Source: Hippopus hippopus (Eukaryota > Mollusca > Bivalvia > Cardiida > Cardiidae). Taken from it: DNA of 64,000 nucleotides. The position numbers and the translations under genes are program-made. Within the stretch, counting starts at the first letter, position 1, and each line of letters opens with the position of its first letter. The DNA lies in contig OX328109.1 of the NCBI GenBank assembly GCA_946811185.2, forward strand, positions 42,764,129 to 42,828,128, in the 5' to 3' direction. Below, piece by piece: positions 1 to 11,318 of the stretch. The notes beneath the pieces were generated by a model. That model made no database searches, was not told the origin of the DNA, and saw nothing but the letters and a program-made list of their open reading frames with translations.

Positions 1-124
1 CTTGGAGACAACAAAATATTGTGAGATTGGTCTATGAAAGGGTAAAAAAACATCGCTGGCATTAAATCATGCGATTGTTTGGTAAAAGATTGATTCTTTA
101 AGTAATTTAAGGGTGAAGTAAAAT

Positions 125-305
125 ATTGTTTTTATGGTGGTCAATAATATTTTCAACATTATTTCTGTTACATCTCTGTGGCCAGTAAACTTATTCGTGC
201 TTTCTTTTACCAGTACTTTGAACAATATTCTTTCCAAGACACTGGATACTTTCCAACATAACAATTCTACAAACAATGATCAGCAGTGAGAGAGGAATGA
301 ATCCT
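125..305 (-). mobile_element. S1 SINE, partial
   Basis: Reverse-strand match to the S1 body and tail: on the minus strand it reads ...agccagtg..., tactggtaaaag, then a gaaataatgttgaaa tail. The tRNA-like head is missing. Confidence 0.7.
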
Positions 306-407
306 GTCTGCTACCAACTGCACTGTCGAGGCTCAGCATTTGTCATTCTTTTGGAACAGTTATTGCCTATGAAGATATGATTGTTATGAGAAATCTTTCA
401 ACTTAGT

Positions 408-724
408 AAGCTGAGCCCCAGTAGCTCATATAATAGTGTACAGAACTTGAGAACAGGAGGTCACTGGTTAAAATCCCAGCTCGGCCAATTTCTTTCCAAT
501 GACTGATGATGGTCATTGTGACAGGATTTATTCCTCTCTCACCGCTGAGTATTGTTTTGATGATTGCTATGTTGGAAAGCAGCCAGTGGTTTGGACAGAA
601 TATTGTGCGGAGTTCTGGTAAAAGAAACTCCAGGAAAACATGGATAGATGCACTGGCTGCCGCAATATAACTGAAATAATGTTGAAAACGGTGTTAAACA
701 CCATACAATCAACACTCAATCAAC
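408..724 (+). mobile_element. S1 SINE, near full length
   Basis: tRNA-like head (B-box-like ggttaaaatcc) is followed by the S1 body (gatgatggtcattgtgacag, agcagccagtgg, tactggtaaaag-like, catggatagatgcactgg) and the shared 3' module gaaataatgttgaaaacggt. It ends in a cacc/atcaa-rich tail. With the minus-strand copy at 125-305 it makes a tail-out inverted pair. Confidence 0.8.
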
Positions 725-875
725 TTGGTATAGTAATGTTTTCAAATGCTGTGAATGAAAGAGTTTCAAAAATATGTCTACATTAAGTTTTCATTGTGAA
801 CAGTCAATGTTCAAAAACCAAAAAAAACAAATCTAAAAATGTCAGTATTTTGAAAAGTTTAACTTATTGTATTCT

Positions 876-1212
876 TTAACCCTTTGGCACATAATCCTAA
901 GTTTTCAAGACCCGAAGAAATAAAGCTTTTGAAAAAATTGTGGAAAAGCAGAAAATGCCAGTGACCAGCATTTTCTTCTTTTCCAACTATGTTTTCAAAA
1001 GTTTTATTTTTTTTCTACCCTAATAACTCTTTAACATACGACCCTGAAAAAGTAGGTTTTTGAAAACACTGTAACCAGCATTTTCTCCTTTTTCAACGAT
1101 GTTTTCTACCCTATCTGAGACAAATTCCATCATTTGAGCCATACAAGTTTGTCATCTACAAATGCTTTCAATTTGGACAAATCTAAAATTTTCTCATGTT
1201 GTAAAGAGTTAA
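876..1212 (+). repeat. Two overlapping H1(+) copies
   Basis: Starts and ends at TTAA. A decayed H1(+) (876 to about 1020) runs into a second that lacks its left hairpin arm (1021-1212). Confidence 0.65.
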
Positions 1213-1428
1213 CTCTTTCACTTCTATATAAATAAATTGCATTTTCGCAAAGGCTAAAAATACATTCCCTCTGTAAAATCAAGAGACAGTTTGGTCATAA
1301 TCTAGAATAAAGCAGTGGACAGTGTAAATCAAAGATCAGACTGCACATTCTGTGCAGTCTGATTTTGATCTACACTGTCCACATTGTCCACAAAAGCTTC
1401 TGGTCATCTTTGGTGTGGAAAGAGTTAA
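1209..1428. repeat. H3 hairpin element, full length
   Basis: Bounded by TTAA at 1209-1212 (shared with the H1 on its left) and 1425-1428. Central inverted repeat at about 1316-1382 with arms of about 30 bp around gatcagactgcaca/tgtgcagtctgat. The right TTAA is followed by an H1(+) right-end fragment (1425-1513). Confidence 0.7.
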
Positions 1429-1637
1429 ACACAAATCCCATCTTAGAGCAATATTTGTCTGCAAATGTTTTCAATTTGGAGTAGTCTATATTTTGTCGTC
1501 TGGTGTGGAGTTACATATAAAAATAAGTTTTTACACCTACGTAGAACCTGTTGAATTAGCATAACTGAACAATAAACCCATGTTTGTCAGCTGAATATGA
1601 ATTAGTGCTCAACTATATATTAGAATTTCTTCACATC

Positions 1638-1849
1638 ACCCTTCACCACACAGTCTTGACTTTTAACGACCTTTTGAAAACATTGTGGGAAAAGGAGAAT
1701 ATACTGGTAACCAGCATTTTCTCCCTTTCCCACAATGTTTTCTACCCAACAAAAGACAACTTTCATGTTTTAAGAAACATTTAATTTGTCAACTGCAATG
1801 CTTTCAATTTAGACCAGTCTTAAATCTTGTCGTTCGGTAAAGAGATAAA
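1638..1849 (+). repeat. H1(+) copy
   Basis: Left end ccttcaccacacagtcttga, central palindrome around 1690-1745, right end tgtcgttcggtaaagagata. TTAA ends are worn. Confidence 0.75.
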
Positions 1850-1921
1850 GGACCTTATATCCCAAAATATTCCACAGTCAAACCTGCTTTAGTAACCACC
1901 TGTTTTAAACAACCAAGTGCC

Positions 1922-2170
1922 TTAACCCTTTACCACACAATCCCAAGTTTTAACAACCCTGAAAAAGAAAGTCTTTTAAGATATTGTGGGGAAAAAGAGA
2001 AAATGCTGGTAACCAGCATTTTCTCCTTTTTTTCCGTAACATTCTCTACGCAATTAACTCGACCAAATGCAAGTTTCACAATTTGAGAAACCTTTGATTT
2101 GTCGTCTTCAGATGCTTTGAATTTGCACAAGACAGGGTCTAAATTTTGTCACCTGGTATAGAGTGAAGAG
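1922..2170 (+). repeat. H1(+) copy
   Basis: TTAACCCTTTACCACACAAT left end, palindrome centred near 2013, right end with tttgtcacctggtatagagt. Confidence 0.8.
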
Positions 2171-2710
2171 ACCATTGTTTGAATTTTACTTCCCTTTTTG
2201 AGTTGACATAATTAAACTTGCATTAAAAGGCAACATGCATTAATAGACCACAACTCCTTCCTGTGGGTGGTCTCTGAATACAGGTTTTATTGTTTGTCTA
2301 TATACCTCTCTATAGTGGACAGCTTTTGAATTGAAAACATTGAGGGAAATGGGTAACAAGTTATTGCTCCTATTTCCTCATTGTTTTTTATATATTTCAA
2401 GAAAAGCATCTTTCTTTTTTTCAATGATATCTCTCATGAATCACTTTTCCTTGTATTGATTGGGTGAATTTAACCCTTCACAAGTGCCTTTCACAAGTTT
2501 GGTAGCTTTTGCGATTAGTATAGATTAAGATAAGACTGCACAAAATATGCAATCTTGGATCTATACTACTTGCTATGCCTAGGCAGCTTTGAAATAATAG
2601 TTATTCAACCCATTGGCCATTTTTAGGGTCAACTTTGCATAAAAGATCCAGTGTTTTCATTGCAGGCTGATGAAGGCGCTTTTGTAAGATAAAGAGAAGT
2701 GCTAGTAGCT

Positions 2711-2910
2711 AGAGTACTCATTAACCAACCATTCTTAAGAATATTCTTAATCTTATGCTGAAGAATTTTCCAAATTTGAAAGTAACACAGCCTCTGATTG
2801 GCTAAACCATTTGGTTTGGCCAATCAGAGGCTGTGTTACTTCCAAATATAGAAAATTTTTGAAAATTGGACAATATTCTTAAGAATGGTATGTGAATATG
2901 GACTCAGTAA
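2711..2910. repeat. Foldback element FB1
   Basis: Whole-length inverted repeat. Outer arms carry accattcttaagaatattc, the inner arms cagcctctgattggct / agccaatcagaggctg. Homologous to 16054-16260 and, more decayed, 19439-19590. Confidence 0.8.
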
Positions 2911-2957
2911 TTTGTTTTCTTTATAAAGACAAACTTTATGGTTTCAGACACATTTAA

Positions 2958-3180
2958 GTCTTTACCAAACGACAAAATTTTGGACTAGTCCAGATTCAGA
3001 GCATTTGCAGGCAACAATTTAAATGTTGCTCAAATAATGGAATTTGTTTTTGATAGGGTAGAAAACATAGCAGAAAAAGGAGAAAATACTAGTTACCAGC
3101 ATTTTCTCCTTTTCCCATTATGTTTTCAAAAGCCTTCTCTGTTAGGGTCGTTAAAACTCAGGATTGTTTGGTAAAATGTT
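2958..3180 (-). repeat. H1(-) copy
   Basis: Left end ctttaccaaacgacaaaatt, imperfect palindrome at about 3060-3125 with ctagttaccag centre, right end ggattgtttggtaaa. Confidence 0.75.
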
Positions 3181-3245
3181 CATTCGCTATTTGAAATTGC
3201 ATTCAATTTTAACCAATCTAAAATTTTGTCATCTGGAAAAAAGGT

Positions 3246-3476
3246 AAACTGTTTACCACACAATTCCAAGTTTTGGCAACTGGGTAGGGAAACTACGTTT
3301 GAAAACAATATGGAAAAAGGAGAAAATGATTGCAGCTGATAATCAGCACTAACTCCTTTTCCCACTATGTTTTCTGTCCTCACAAAGACAAAATCTATCT
3401 TTTAACCTCATTTATTTTTGTCATCTGCAAATGCATTAAATTTTGGCATGTATAAATTTTGTCATGTGGAAAGACC
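3246..3476 (+). repeat. H1(+) copy, decayed centre
   Basis: Left end tgtttaccacacaattccaa and right end ttgtcatgtggaaagac. The centre has changed to gcagctgataatcagc. Confidence 0.6.
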
Positions 3477-3486
3477 CAAGTTCTCA

Positions 3487-3735
3487 GAAAACCTTTGGCG
3501 TCCTGTGTGGCTCTGTGGTAATGTGTATGACTCATGACCTGGAGGCCCTTCAGGTTCAAGCCTCACTGGATCCACTGAGTTTTTCTTGGGACAGTCATTG
3601 GGCAAGACACTTCAGAGCCTCAGCCTAGTACTGATGAAATCCAGGAAATACCTGTGTGAGCTGTTGCCCGGATATGACTGAAATAATGTTGAAAGCAGCA
3701 TGATACACCGTTCAGTCAATCAGTCGATCAGCGTA
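3487..3735 (+). mobile_element. S2 SINE, near full length
   Basis: tRNA-like head (A-box-like gtggctctgtgg, B-box aggttcaagcc) and body gggcaagacacttcagagcc, agcctagtactgatga, tgtgagctgt. The 3' module is tatgactgaaataatgttga, then a caatcagtcgatc tail. Confidence 0.85.
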
Positions 3736-3842
3736 ATGAATTCTATCTGAAACCATTGCAACAGGAAAAGATGCCTAAGAGGGAATTGGCTGTGAACAAT
3801 CTTGAAATAGATTGACTTGTTAGAGATGGGTGTAAATTCTTT

Positions 3843-4076
3843 TTAACTCTTAACCAAACATCAAAGTTCTGAACTTTTCCAGTCTGAAAGCAATTACAGA
3901 TGACGAATTGTTCTCAAATGGTGATATTGTATTTGATAGGGCGGTAGAAAACATTGTGGGGAAAAGGAGAAAATGCTGGTTTCCAGCATTTTCTCCTTTT
4001 CCCCACAATGTTTTCAAAAGCCATTTTTTTCCTACAGGTTCATTAAAACATGTAATTGTGTTTTGTAAAGTGTTAA
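3843..4076 (-). repeat. H1(-) copy with matched extra G/C in the arms
   Basis: TTAA at both ends. The palindrome reads gtggggaaaagg on the left and ccttttccccac on the right, one base longer than consensus on both sides. Confidence 0.8.
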
Positions 4077-4257
4077 AACAATAGTTTGATGGTTGTATCA
4101 GATTGGTTGACAATATAATATGTAGTCCATTGTATTTTAAATTTTTATATTAATGACCGAACAAAAGTTTAAGAATACAATCAGACTAATCAGCTGTTAT
4201 GAAGATATCCAAATTTGTAATGTACAAGTATTTTTTTCTTTAAATGTTCATAACTCG

Positions 4258-4680
4258 ATCTTTACCGAATGACAAAATTTAAGACCTGTGCAAATTAAAA
4301 GAGTTTGAAGGCAACAAAAAACGTAAAAAATCTGACTCAAATTACTGAATTTTTTCTTTGAAAGGGTAGAAAACATTGTGTGAACAGGGAAGAATCCTTT
4401 TTTAGCTGCAAAGTTTTTAAAAGCAAGTTTCTCCAATGGATCATAAAAACAGGAGAGTATTTGGTATTTCTTTCGTACAATACAGAGTTTTTATGACTCT
4501 GCAAGAAAAACCTTCTGAAAACATTGTAGGAAAAGGAGAAAATGCTGACCACGTTTCTTATAACGTTTTCTACCCCATCAAAGACAGAAATCACTGTTAA
4601 AGCTACAATTAATTTGTTGTCTGCAATTTATGCTTTGAATTTGGCATAGTCCAAAATTTTGTCCTTCAGCAAAGAGTTAA
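4258..4680. repeat. Two decayed H1 copies
   Basis: H1(-) left half (4258-4400) followed by H1(+) (about 4485-4680) with a damaged palindrome and right end ending aaagagttaa. Confidence 0.55.
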
Positions 4681-4913
4681 GGTTACTAAATCTTGGTTAT
4701 AGATAGATGGGTGGTGTTCTTTTCATTTGGCCTTATCTGCAAATTTCTTCTGCCATTATTCAATTATATAAGTCCTACAACATAGGTTTTAGTGAAGAAT
4801 TAATCCTTTTCTTATGATACTATTTAAAGCCATCCTTCTCCAGACCTATCATAGCACTAGTTAAAGTGGGTTCATGGCTTTCTTATATTTTGTCACAGTT
4901 TCTTTGCTCGGTG

Positions 4914-5124
4914 TTAACCCTTAGGGTGCTAAGCGCGACTCACTGACCTTTTTCGGACAGTGTAGATCAACATCAGACTGCACAGAACATGCACTCTGAT
5001 CTTTATCTACACTATTCAATAAGGAGATATTATTCCCCCAAACATAATTTTGAAATAGCAATATTTGGGTTTTTACCATCGAATTGAAAATTTCATTATA
5101 GTTATTTAGCAGGATACGGGTTAA
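4914..5124 (+). repeat. H2 element (TTAA-bounded)
   Basis: TTAACCCTTAGGGTGCTAAG at the left and aggatacgggttaa at the right. The internal hairpin is gtgtagatcaacatcagact / actctgatctttatctacac. CCC/GGG ends next to TTAA resemble piggyBac-type termini. A second copy is at 25889-26084. Confidence 0.75.
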
Positions 5125-5129
5125 ATGCC

Positions 5130-5228
5130 TTGTCAAACATTATTTCAGTTATATCTCGGCAGCCAGACTGCACCAGTACCGACACATTTCTGGAGTTTGT
5201 TTTCCCAGTACTTTGCAAAATTCTTTCT
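5130..5228 (-). mobile_element. S1 SINE 3' fragment
   Basis: Minus-strand 3' module (acattatttcagttatatc) plus part of the body. It lies between the H2 element and a short reversed H2 end (ctgcaaaaggtcagtgagtt). Confidence 0.55.
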
Positions 5229-5296
5229 GACCTACCTGCAAAAGGTCAGTGAGTTGCGCTTAGCAGCCTAGGGGCTAATCTATCCCAAGTTTAGGC

Positions 5297-5773
5297 CTTT
5301 ACCACACAGCCCCATGTTTTAATGACTTTGAGGAAATCAAAATTAAAAACTTAACAACAATTAAAAAGCCCTTTGCAAAATTCAATGACAAATGTGACTC
5401 AAAAGATAGGAGGAAAGTAAACATTGTTGGAAAAGGAGAAAATGCTGGTAACCAGCATTTTCTCCTTTTTCCCACAATGTTTTTTTACTATTTCACGTGC
5501 AAATTCCATAGTTCTAGCCACATTCCATTTGTCATCTGCAATCTGGACTTGTCTATATTTTTGTCTTCTTTTACAAGTTAAACAACCCATAGGAAGAAGC
5601 ATTTTGAAAATATAGGGGAAAAAGCAGAAATTGCTGGTAAGCATCATTTTATTCCTCTTCCACAGTGTTTTCCATCTATTACAAGACAATTCTATTTTAT
5701 GAGCCACATTTGTCATTTGCAAGGGCTTTCTAAAGTGACAAGGTAAACACTTTGTTGTGTGGTGTAGAGTTAA
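5297..5773 (+). repeat. Cluster of H1(+) pieces
   Basis: A left end (5297-5340), a near-complete palindrome (5412-5480) and a third copy with a worn hairpin (5578-5773, ending ggtgtagagttaa). The longest open frame in the window's 5' part, on the minus strand, is only a reading of these repeats. Confidence 0.6.
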
Positions 5774-6335
5774 AAGTTCTATAAATGGTTGAGGTAAAGA
5801 TTGTTTGCCAATGGGCCGCATATAGACAAATATGGTGTATCGATGATACAGGTTTTTGCGGAGTTTATTTACTGGCTTATTCACCCACTACTGAACGCTT
5901 CACGGGACTACAATGGTGGGGTTGTATTAGTTTTCACGTTGAAATTGAATATTGAACTCCCGGTGTTGTGATTTTGTGCCTAAATGTTTTTGACATCTTA
6001 AATATCATGATTAAACATGGACATGTATCGCATCTCAGGAGTTATGGTAAAATAAAGGTGGGTTTAACTTACGCCGGATTTTTTTCCGACCCTTCTCCCC
6101 TTATTTCGGGCCCACTCGTGATGACATCTTTCTTTAGCCAATGTAAATTCAGATTGAAACATGTTTTATGTTGCTTTCAACCATATTTCAGTCATATTGC
6201 AGCAGTGGTTTAATATTCCTTTCCTGGGTTTAACCTGTTACTGTGCTCAAGACTTGGGTTCTGTAATACCTTGCTCAAGGGTGAGCCATTTTCATGATGA
6301 TGTTGCAAAGTCTCACAAAAATAAAAGTAAGATAC

Positions 6336-6564
6336 TTAACCCTTTGCCAAACGACAAAATTCTAGTCTTGTCCAAATTGAAAGCATTTGCAGACGACAAT
6401 TTCAGCGGGGCTCAAATGGTACAATTTTTCTCTGATAGGGTAGAAAACATTGTGGAAAAAGAAGAAAATGCTGGTTACCAGCATTTTCTCCTTCTCTCAC
6501 AATGCTTTCCAAAGGCTTCTTTTCCAGGGTCGTTAAAAATTGGCATTGCGCGGTAAAGGGTTAA
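6336..6564 (-). repeat. H1(-) copy, full length
   Basis: 229 bp from TTAA to TTAA, ends CCCTTTGCC and cggtaaaggg, palindrome around 6450-6500. Confidence 0.85.
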
Positions 6565-6608
6565 ATTTTCCTGGTCAGATACAGAAAGTTTATGTACAGA
6601 CTTAAACT

Positions 6609-6837
6609 TTAACTCTTTACCACAGAATCCCGACTTTTAGTGATGCTAGAGAAGCAGCCTTTTGAAAACATTGTGGGAAAAGGAGAAAATGCTGGTATCC
6701 ATTTTCTCCAATTTCCACAAAGTTTTCTACCAATTCAGCAAGTACTAGCTATCATTTGAAAAAAATGCTTCTTTGTTGTCTGTAAATTCCTTCAATATGA
6801 ACCAGTCTACAATTTTGGCATGTGGTAAAAGGTTCAA
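6609..6837 (+). repeat. H1(+) copy
   Basis: TTAACTCTTTACCACAGAAT left end; right palindrome arm partly deleted (gctggtatccattttctcca). Confidence 0.75.
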
Positions 6838-6842
6838 GGTAA

Positions 6843-7033
6843 TGGCTTAGGAAGCAGAAAATCAGGGTTTAATTCTCCCTGGCAGCTTTGGTCATGACGG
6901 ATATTCCTTAGAACGACAGAGCCCCAGTGGGCCCGATTTGTTCTTGTAAAACCAAGGAAAGACATAAATATCTGTGCTGTCACTCTCATAATGACTAAAA
7001 TACTGTTGAAAGGGCAGGGAAAACGCTCCAACT
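6843..7033 (+). mobile_element. S2 SINE, decayed
   Basis: B-box-like gggtttaattctccc, body and 3' module ataatgactaaaatactgtt. Confidence 0.5.
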
Positions 7034-7075
7034 ATACAACAATCCATCTTATTTGAAAAATTGATTGAATAGCAG

Positions 7076-7308
7076 TTTAATGCTGTTGTAACAGGTTAGG
7101 TCATATTATGGCGGTCAGTACACCTGTGCATGTGTTTCCTGGCTTTCTCACACCAGTACTGACACAATTTTCTTTCCAAGTCACTGACTACTTCCTCACA
7201 TGTATCAGAGGCCAGAGGAGGCTAAAAATCGCCAGAAAGAAGTTTGCCTCAACCAGGTATCAAACTCGCAACCACCGATATGCTAACCACTGAGCTACCA
7301 CAGCAGGC
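7076..7308 (-). mobile_element. S3 SINE, near full length
   Basis: Minus-strand copy: the tRNA-like head is at the right (tgctaaccactgagctacca, reverse of an A box) and the 3' module at the left (ggtcatattatggcggtcag). Confidence 0.75.
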
Positions 7309-7399
7309 TCAATTTGGAAAAACTCTGTCTAAACCCTTAAAGCACTTTTCATAACTATAGATCTAGTAGCTTTAGAGATCAAGATCAGACTGCAGAAAA

Positions 7400-7586
7400 C
7401 AAGTTTCAGACTTCTCCAGCTTGTAAGCTTAGCAACAAATTAGAGGTGACTGACATGATGGAGATTGTCTTTGATTGGTAGAAAACACTGTAGAAAAAGG
7501 AGAGAATGCTGGTTATCAACATTTTCTCCTTTCCCCATAATGGTTTGCAGGATCAGTTGAATTTAGGATTGTGTTGTAAAGGGTTA
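7400..7586 (-). repeat. H1(-) copy, left end lost
   Basis: Palindrome centred near 7513 and right end ttgtaaagggttaa. Confidence 0.6.
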
Positions 7587-7754
7587 AAAGAAAGAATATG
7601 TGAACAAATAAAAGATAAATAGTAGATCAAAGGAGCTGATAAGATTTTTGAAGGTTTTATTATTGCAATAATGGTGAAGTATATCTTTTTTGTAATTCTT
7701 AAAATTGATCCAATACAAAATACTTGAATTCCATTTTGTCATTGTTCTGTCTTT

Positions 7755-7856
7755 GACACTTCAGAGCCCTAGCCTAGTACTGGTGAGTCCAGGGCATTCA
7801 CGAATAAGTGAGCTGTCGCTGTGATATGACTGAAATAATGTTCAAAGCGGCATATT
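7755..7856 (+). mobile_element. S2 SINE 3' part
   Basis: acttcagagccctagcctag through tatgactgaaataatgttca; cut at its 3' end by an H1(-) left half (7856-8000). Confidence 0.6.
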
Positions 7857-8065
7857 TAACCCTTTACCAAACGACAAAATTTTAGACTAGTCCAAATTGA
7901 AAGCATTTGCAGATGACAAAATAAATGTGACTTAAAAATTGAAATTTATTTTGGGAAGGGTAGAAAACATTGTGGAAAAAGGAGAAAATGCTGGCAACCA
8001 GTCAAAAATTGACCATGTAGGACTGCAGGACAGTAAGGTTGAGCCCTTCTTTTTCCATGGTCAGT

Positions 8066-8291
8066 TTAACTCTTAACCAAACAAAAAACTTCAGCCTGGT
8101 GCAAACTGAGAGCAGCTGCAGGTGACAAATCAGCCGTAACTGACAACATTAATTAACTTTCAAAGCATAGAAAACATTATGGGAAAAGGAGAAAATGCTG
8201 GTTACCAGCATTTTCTGTGTTTCCCTCAATGTTTTGAAAAGCCACCTTCCTTAGGGTTGATAAAAGTTGGGATTGTGTGGTAAAGGGTTAA
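8066..8291 (-). repeat. H1(-) copy
   Basis: TTAA to TTAA, palindrome around 8172-8235, right end gtgtggtaaaggg. Preceded by a half copy at 7856-8000. Confidence 0.8.
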
Positions 8292-8324
8292 ACAATACAA
8301 TTGTGAATGAGGCAGATGAAAAAA

Positions 8325-8635
8325 CCTACCTTTATGTAAGGGTCACCTGTGAGTGTAGGACAGATTGGGCCATGTTCTCTTTGTATCAACTGTATTTATA
8401 GTCCTGTAATCAAGGGTGATAGAGTAGACCTACCTGTATATAAAGGTCATCTATGACCACAAGACAGAAAGGTTGGGCCACTTTCTCTTTGTATCAACTG
8501 TATTTATAGTCCTGTAATCGAGGGTGATAGAGGAAACCTTCTTGTGTATAAGGGTCACCTGTGACCACATAATGGAAAGGTTGGACCATGTTTTCTTTGT
8601 ATCTACTGTATTGGTCATAAAGACATTTTGTTTAC
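8325..8635 (+). repeat. Three-unit tandem repeat, about 107 bp
   Basis: Units start at about 8325, 8430 and 8537, each with an aagggtcacctgtga-like start and ctttgtatcaactgtattta inside. Confidence 0.75.
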
Positions 8636-8666
8636 TGTGCAAATAAGGTCATGTTTGGTCTTACTC

Positions 8667-8886
8667 TTAACCTTTTACCAAACAGTCCTATGTATTAACA
8701 ACACTGAAGAACAAAGCTTTTGAAAAACATTGTTGGAACAGGAGAAAATGCTGGTAACTAGCATTTTCTCCTTTTTGCATCATGTTCTCTATACCCTTTC
8801 AAAAACAAATCCCATCATTTTGTAATCTGCAAATGCTTTGAATTTGGATGAGTCTTAAATTTTGTTGTCTCACTCAGAAGAGTTAA
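8667..8886 (+). repeat. H1(+) copy
   Basis: TTAA to TTAA with palindrome around 8730-8790. Confidence 0.75.
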
Positions 8887-8916
8887 TTTGAATGTGGTAT
8901 CAGTTGTAGTAAAGTT

Positions 8917-9144
8917 TTAACCCTTTACCAGACAATGACGACTTTTAACACCCTTGATAGAGAAGGCTTTTGAAAACATTGTGGGAAAAGGAGAAAATGC
9001 TGGTTACCAGCATTTTCTCCTTTTCCCACAATGTTTTCTACCCTATCAAAGAAAAATCATTTCATATGAGCCACATTGAAACTGTCATCTGCAAATGCTT
9101 TCAATTCGGACAGGTCTAAAATTTGTCGTGTGGTAAAGGGTTAA
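8917..9144 (+). repeat. H1(+) copy, full length, perfect palindrome
   Basis: 228 bp, TTAA to TTAA, ends CCCTTTACC / GGTAAAGGG. Belongs with 27421-27649 and 62350-62579 (cacacaatga-type left end). The centre is ggttacc although the orientation is (+). Confidence 0.88.
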
Positions 9145-9343
9145 TGATTCTTGAGTCAGAGTGCCTTACTTCTACTCTGAAACTTCTATTGTTTTATAAA
9201 TTTGAAGATCAAGATCAGACTTGATAGAACATGCAGCCAGCAACCTAAACTGCCGTGTGAACTTGCTGCTCATCATTTTCGACTATCATACTGCTGACTG
9301 AAATCTGTCTAAAGTGTTTAATTTGGTTACTTTCAATTCCAAG

Positions 9344-9558
9344 GTTAAACAGTTTACCAACCGATCCTGTGTTTTACTGTGTTACTCTCATAATGAAGGC
9401 CTTTAAAAAAAAAACTCAGAGAGAGGGAGAAAATGTTGTTAACCAGAAAATTTTCTCATAATTTTTCCTCATTGTTTTCTTATCTCTGTACAAGAAAAAC
9501 CCCATTATTTGAGGCAGTTATTAAATGTTGATTTGGTGTTTGTAAATTTGGACAGAAT
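9344..9558 (+). repeat. H1(+) copy, decayed, right end replaced
   Basis: Left end and a worn palindrome are visible. The right end breaks off at aatttggacagaatct, exactly where the 50-bp minisatellite begins. Confidence 0.5.
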
Positions 9559-10150
9559 CTGCTAAGTGGCCAAAGGTTTATTATCCTTAGTAGAGATGGA
9601 GAATGAAGCTGCTAAGTGGCCAAAGATTTACTATCCTTAGTAGAGATGGAGAATGAAGCTGCTAAGCGGCCAAAGGTTTACTATCCTTAGTAGAGATGGA
9701 GACTGAAGCTGCTAAGCGGCCAAAGGTTTACTATCCTTAGTAGAGATGGAGAATGAAGCTGCTAAGCGGCCAAAGGTTTACTATCCTTAGTAGAGATGGA
9801 GAATGAAGCTGCTAAGCGGCCAAAGGTTTACTATCCTTAGTAGAGATGGAGAATGAAGCTGCTAAGCGGCCAAAGGTTTACTATCCTTAGTAGAGATGGA
9901 GACTGAAGCTGCTAAGCGGCCAAAGGTTTACTATCCTTAGTAGAGATGGAGAATGAAGCTGCTAAGCGGCCAAAGGTTTACTATCCTTAGTAGAGATGGA
10001 GAATGAAGCTGCTAAGCGGCCAAAGGTTTACTATCCTTAGTAGAGATGGAAAATGAAGCTGCTAAGCGGCCAAAGGTTTACTATCCTTAGTAGAGATGGA
10101 GAATGAAGCTGCTAAGCAGCTAAAGGTTTATTATCCTTAGTAGAGATGGA
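9551..10150 (+). repeat. Minisatellite, 12 units of 50 bp
   Basis: Exactly 600 bp with no length variation. The unit contains gaagctgctaagcggccaaa, ggtttactatccttag and tagagatgga. The first, second and last units carry the most changes. The variant gactgaag occurs in units 4 and 8, exactly four units apart. Confidence 0.95.
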
Positions 10151-10213
10151 GTCGGTGGCAAGGTGGGCAGATTTGGAAAGATTACATGATATTTTTCTTT
10201 TCATCTCAATGTT

Positions 10214-10424
10214 TTAATTTTTTTACCATACAATCACAAGTTTTTGTGATGTTAGAAGACTTTTAAAACATTTTGAGAAAAGGAGAAAATGCTGGTAACC
10301 AGCATTTTCTCCTTTTCCCAAAATGTTTTCCACCCTTTTGAAGACACATTCAATAATTTAAGCCATGTTTAAATTGCTTTCAATATGAATGAGTCTGAAA
10401 TTTGGTTGTGTGGTAAAGAGTTAA
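10214..10424 (+). repeat. H1(+) copy with matched arm changes
   Basis: TTAA-bounded; palindrome arms acattttgag and cccaaaatgt share the same departure from consensus. Confidence 0.78.
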
Positions 10425-10525
10425 TTAAAAATATGCAAAGTAACATTTTTTAAGCCTTTATGAATGTTTTGTAGGTAAAAACTTTTCATAAGGAAGTCAT
10501 TGTTAGGTGATTTTTATTCAGGCCT

Positions 10526-10949
10526 TTAATCCTTTACCATAAAACCCTCTGAGAACTTCGTGGGAAAAGAAGAAAATGCTAGTAACCAGCATTTTCTGCT
10601 TTTTCAACAGTGTTTTCTACCCCTTTGAAGGAAGATACAATTACTTTAGCACTATTTAATTTGTAGTCTGTAAATGCTTTCAGTTTAGACAAGTCTAGAA
10701 TTTTGTCGTATTTTAAAGATTTAACTCTTTACCACATGCCAAAATCTTAGACACATCTGAATTGGAGGCATTTCCAAGGACCATAGTAAATGTAGCACAA
10801 GTAATGAGAATTGTCTGTAAAAGAAAAGAAAACATTGTGGGAAAAGGAGAAAATGCTGGTAACCAGCATTTTCTCCTTTTCCCACAATATTTTCTAAAGC
10901 TTTCTTCCTCAGGGTCGTTAAAACTTGGGATTGTGTGGTAAAGGGTTAA
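10526..10949. repeat. H1(+) and H1(-) sharing one TTAA
   Basis: H1(+) at 10526-10724 and H1(-) at 10721-10949 overlap only in TTAA 10721-10724. The second has a perfect central palindrome. Confidence 0.82.
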
Positions 10950-11102
10950 AAGACAAGCGTTTGCTTGACTTAAATTTTATAATTGCTAACTATTTACATT
11001 GTTAATTATTAGTATACTGTTTACCAAACCCACATTTAAATACAGGATTATTGACAAGGGCTATTTGTTATCAGAATTCACAAATATTTCATCGAAATGG
11101 CA

Positions 11103-11313
11103 TTTATTGTAACTGCCAAGCCCTGTAGTGTAGTCTGTATTGCACAGGACTCGAGACCAGGGGGTCACTTGTTCGAATCCCCATCACAGCCAATTTCTTT
11201 TGCAAGGATTGATGTCGGTCATTGTGATAAGATTCATTCCTTTCTCACCACTGATCTTTGTTTCAAATATAAATTTGAGGGAAAGTAGCCAGTGGCTTGG
11301 GAATATTGTGTTC
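11103..11313 (+). mobile_element. S1 SINE, 3' end cut by H1
   Basis: Clear tRNA-like head (A-box-like tgtagtgtagtctg, B box gttcgaatccc) and body up to agccagtggcttgggaatat; H1 begins at 11319. Confidence 0.75.
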
Positions 11314-11318
11314 ATGCA

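Noticed and set aside
3443..3628. 61-codon open frame near 3.5 kb as a gene
   Set aside because: It covers the head and body of an S2 SINE.
5399..5884. 161-codon minus-strand open frame and many frames with KMLVTSIFSFS or ENIVGKGENAGYQHF-like peptides
   Set aside because: These peptides are translations of the H1 palindrome and flanks in different frames; they recur wherever H1 lies open and are not a protein family.
7108..7293. 61-codon open frame with FPGFLTPVLTQFSF
   Set aside because: It is a reading of the minus-strand S3 SINE; the same peptide type recurs at 15437-15661.
9551..10150. CRISPR array
   Set aside because: Units are contiguous with no variable spacers, and the host is an animal; it is a minisatellite.
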